The position numbers and the translations under genes were made by a program. Positions 62,396 to 64,000 of a stretch of DNA of 64,000 nt are shown here, piece by piece; position 1 is the first letter of the stretch, and every line of letters begins with the position of its first letter. This stretch comes from Paraburkholderia sp. BL23I1N1 (lineage in GTDB: Bacteria > Pseudomonadota > Gammaproteobacteria > Burkholderiales > Burkholderiaceae): positions 3,782,001-3,846,000 of the forward strand of contig NZ_RAPV01000001.1 of assembly GCF_003610295.1 (NCBI RefSeq), written 5' to 3'. The notes under the pieces were generated by a model. It worked only from the letters and a program-made list of their open reading frames with translations, made no database searches and had not been told where the DNA came from.

Positions 62396-64000
62396 TCGCG
62401 CGTCTTATCAGGTGGTCTATCCACAACCGCTTTCTGGTGCTGCTCGCCACTGTGCTGGTTAGCGCGTGGGGTGTCTACTCGGTCACTCAAACGCCGCTCG
62501 ACGCGCTGCCGGACCTGTCCGACACGCAGGTGATCATCAAGGCGTCTTACCCTGGCAAAGCACCGCAAGTCGTCGAAGACCAGGTGACCTATCCGCTCAC
62601 CACGACGTTACTCGGTGTGCCGGGGGCGAAAACCATTCGCGCGTATTCGTCATTCGGCGATGCGTTCGTCTACGTTCTGTTCGACGACAAAACCGATCAG
62701 TACTGGGCCCGTTCCCGCGTACTCGAGTATCTGAACCAGGTGCAGAGCAAGCTGCCGCCGGGCGCGACGGTTTCTCTCGGGCCCGATGCCACCGGTGTCG
62801 GCTGGGTCTACGAATATGCCCTCGTCGACCGAAGCGGACAGCACGACCTGGGACAGCTTCGCGCCATGAACGACTGGTTTCTGAAGTTCGAGCTGAAATC
62901 GGTACCGGACGTGTCGGAGGTCGCGAGCATCGGCGGCATGGTGCGCCAGTATCAGGTCGTTCTCGACCCGGACAAACTGCGCGCGTACGGCATCACGCAG
63001 ACGATGGTCGCCGACGCATTGGGCAAGGCGAATCAGGAATCGGGCGGCTCGGTCGTCGAGATGGCCGAGTCCGAATACATGGTGCGTTCGTCCGGATATC
63101 TGCGCACCCTCGATGACTTCCGCCATATCGTTCTGAGAACGAACGAAGCCGGTACGCCAGTACTGCTAGGCGACGTCGCGTGCATTCAGATCGGACCGGA
63201 GATGCGGCGCGGCATCGCGGAGCTGAACGGTCAGGGTGAAGTCGCGGGCGGTGTCATCGTGATGCGTTCCGGCAAGAACGCGCTGACAACCATCGCGGCG
63301 GTGAAGGCCAAGCTTGCCGAGCTGAAGCGTTCGTTGCCCGCGGGCGTCGAAGTCGTGACGACGTACGACCGTTCACAGCTTATCGAACGCGCGGTGGACA
63401 ACCTGAAAGACAAGCTCGTGGAGGAATTCATCATCGTCGGGCTGGTCTGCGCGGTCTTTCTGTTCCATCTGCGCAGTGCGTTCGTCGCCATTATGTCGCT
63501 GCCATTGGGTGTGCTGGCCGCCTTTATCGTGATGCGGTACCAAGGCGTGAACGCGAATCTGATGTCGCTCGGCGGCATCGCGATTGCCATCGGGGCGATG
63601 ATCGACGCGGCCATCGTAATGATCGAGAACGCGCACAAGCATCTTGAGGCGTTCGAGCATGAGTATCCCGGCACGCCGTTGACTTCGGCTGAACGTTGGG
63701 AACTCATTGCCACGTCGGCCGCCGAGGTCGGGCCGGCGCTGTTCTTCTCGTTGCTCGTCATCACGTTGTCGTTTATCCCGGTGTTCTCGCTCGAAGGCCA
63801 GGAAGGCAAGCTGTTTTCTCCACTGGCGTTCACCAAGACCTACACGATCGCGGCGGCGGCGGGGCTCTCGGTGACGTTGGTGCCGGTGTTGATGGGTTTG
63901 CTGATTCGCGGCCGCATTCCGCGCGAAAGCGCGAACCCCATCAATCGCGTGCTGATCAGGCTGTACCGGCCGTTACTGGAGGCGACATTGCGCCGTCCGT
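62392..64000 (+). CDS. cusA: CusA-type RND efflux pump, right end cut off
   Basis: This frame has no stop before the right edge, so it is a partial gene of at least 536 residues; full CusA is about 1,050. It starts with ATG overlapping the cusB stop by 4 bases (ATGA). Residues 15-32 form the first membrane helix. The periplasmic porter domain has [13 protein letters not shown] and the later membrane helices include [22 protein letters not shown], the conserved acidic site of heavy-metal RND pumps. It uses the proton gradient to expel Cu(I) or Ag(I). Confidence 0.93.
   Translation, partial: MIARLIRWSIHNRFLVLLATVLVSAWGVYSVTQTPLDALPDLSDTQVIIKASYPGKAPQVVEDQVTYPLTTTLLGVPGAKTIRAYSSFGDAFVYVLFDDKTDQYWARSRVLEYLNQVQSKLPPGATVSLGPDATGVGWVYEYALVDRSGQHDLGQLRAMNDWFLKFELKSVPDVSEVASIGGMVRQYQVVLDPDKLRAYGITQTMVADALGKANQESGGSVVEMAESEYMVRSSGYLRTLDDFRHIVLRTNEAGTPVLLGDVACIQIGPEMRRGIAELNGQGEVAGGVIVMRSGKNALTTIAAVKAKLAELKRSLPAGVEVVTTYDRSQLIERAVDNLKDKLVEEFIIVGLVCAVFLFHLRSAFVAIMSLPLGVLAAFIVMRYQGVNANLMSLGGIAIAIGAMIDAAIVMIENAHKHLEAFEHEYPGTPLTSAERWELIATSAAEVGPALFFSLLVITLSFIPVFSLEGQEGKLFSPLAFTKTYTIAAAAGLSVTLVPVLMGLLIRGRIPRESANPINRVLIRLYRPLLEATLRRP

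Noticed and set aside
62466..63116. 216-codon plus-strand frame within the right-end pump gene
   Set aside because: It is a shadow frame of cusA, whose true frame has no stop before the right edge.
1..64000. tRNA, rRNA, CRISPR, insertion sequence or phage genes
   Set aside because: None could be seen: no acceptor-stem plus TTCGA pattern, no regular spacer array, and no transposase or integrase domain.

Overview
The window is high-GC DNA (about 60-65% by eye) with dense genes, GC-rich third positions and families typical of Burkholderiaceae: OmpC-type porin, IclR and LysR regulators, a DUF3562 protein, several Rieske oxygenases, HscC with a J-like partner, and a Burkholderia-style dispersed repeat. 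The best guess is a Paraburkholderia chromosome; genus assignment is inference. I saw no rRNA, tRNA, CRISPR array, insertion sequence or phage gene.

Layout. 1-7400: a left-truncated GGDEF-EAL signalling protein, a secreted DRGH nuclease, a DUF4410 protein, a lipoprotein-like acid phosphatase and small hypotheticals. 7600-23494: the main feature, a catabolic island. A divergent porin and an IclR regulator face a 14-gene run holding a Rieske ferredoxin, a small helix-turn-helix-like protein, a Rieske oxygenase, a dehydrogenase, a cupin, an alpha/beta hydrolase, a second IclR regulator, an atypical SDR, a ThDP enzyme, an aspartate-dehydrogenase-like protein, an aldehyde dehydrogenase, an extradiol dioxygenase, a ferredoxin reductase and an aromatic-acid transporter. 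The transporter is frameshifted at a T6 run. Genes overlap repeatedly by exactly 8 bases and the run ends at a perfect 16-bp terminator hairpin. I cannot match the gene set to a named pathway.

23632-27057: an HscC/J-like membrane protein chaperone pair. 27337-30561: a GNAT acetyltransferase divergent from a MocR regulator that converges on a DAO-family oxidase. 30719-38404: a DUF3562 protein, an EamA exporter with a histidine-rich tail, a UDG-like protein, cytochrome b561, a GT2 synthase, an orphan Rieske oxygenase, a 38-residue membrane peptide, a rubredoxin-domain protein and an SDR. 38462-43720: a lysine/basic amino acid group (LysR-LysA, then LysR, a periplasmic binding protein and a desuccinylase-like peptidase). 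43801-44125: a dispersed repeat. 44131-46662: phospholipase C and a small lipoprotein. 46874-54252: a carbohydrate group (debranching enzyme, GH63-like glucosidase, G6P dehydrogenase, polyphosphate-glucokinase-like kinase) that could take glucan to 6-phosphogluconate. 54419-57661: a PEBP protein, aldo/keto reductase, nitroreductase, HiPIP and a DOPA-dioxygenase-like protein. 57662-58482: no gene, but an orphan strong terminator that suggests a small RNA. 59101-64000: a Cus-type copper/silver efflux operon whose CusB carries a fused CusF domain; CusA runs off the right edge.

Functional logic. The island is built like a complete aromatic catabolic unit: entry (porin, symporter), a three-component dioxygenase, rearomatisation by SDR, extradiol cleavage, then hydrolase or dehydrogenase steps, under two related IclR regulators with a palindromic operator candidate between the divergent promoters. 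All functions are read from motifs; no database search was run.
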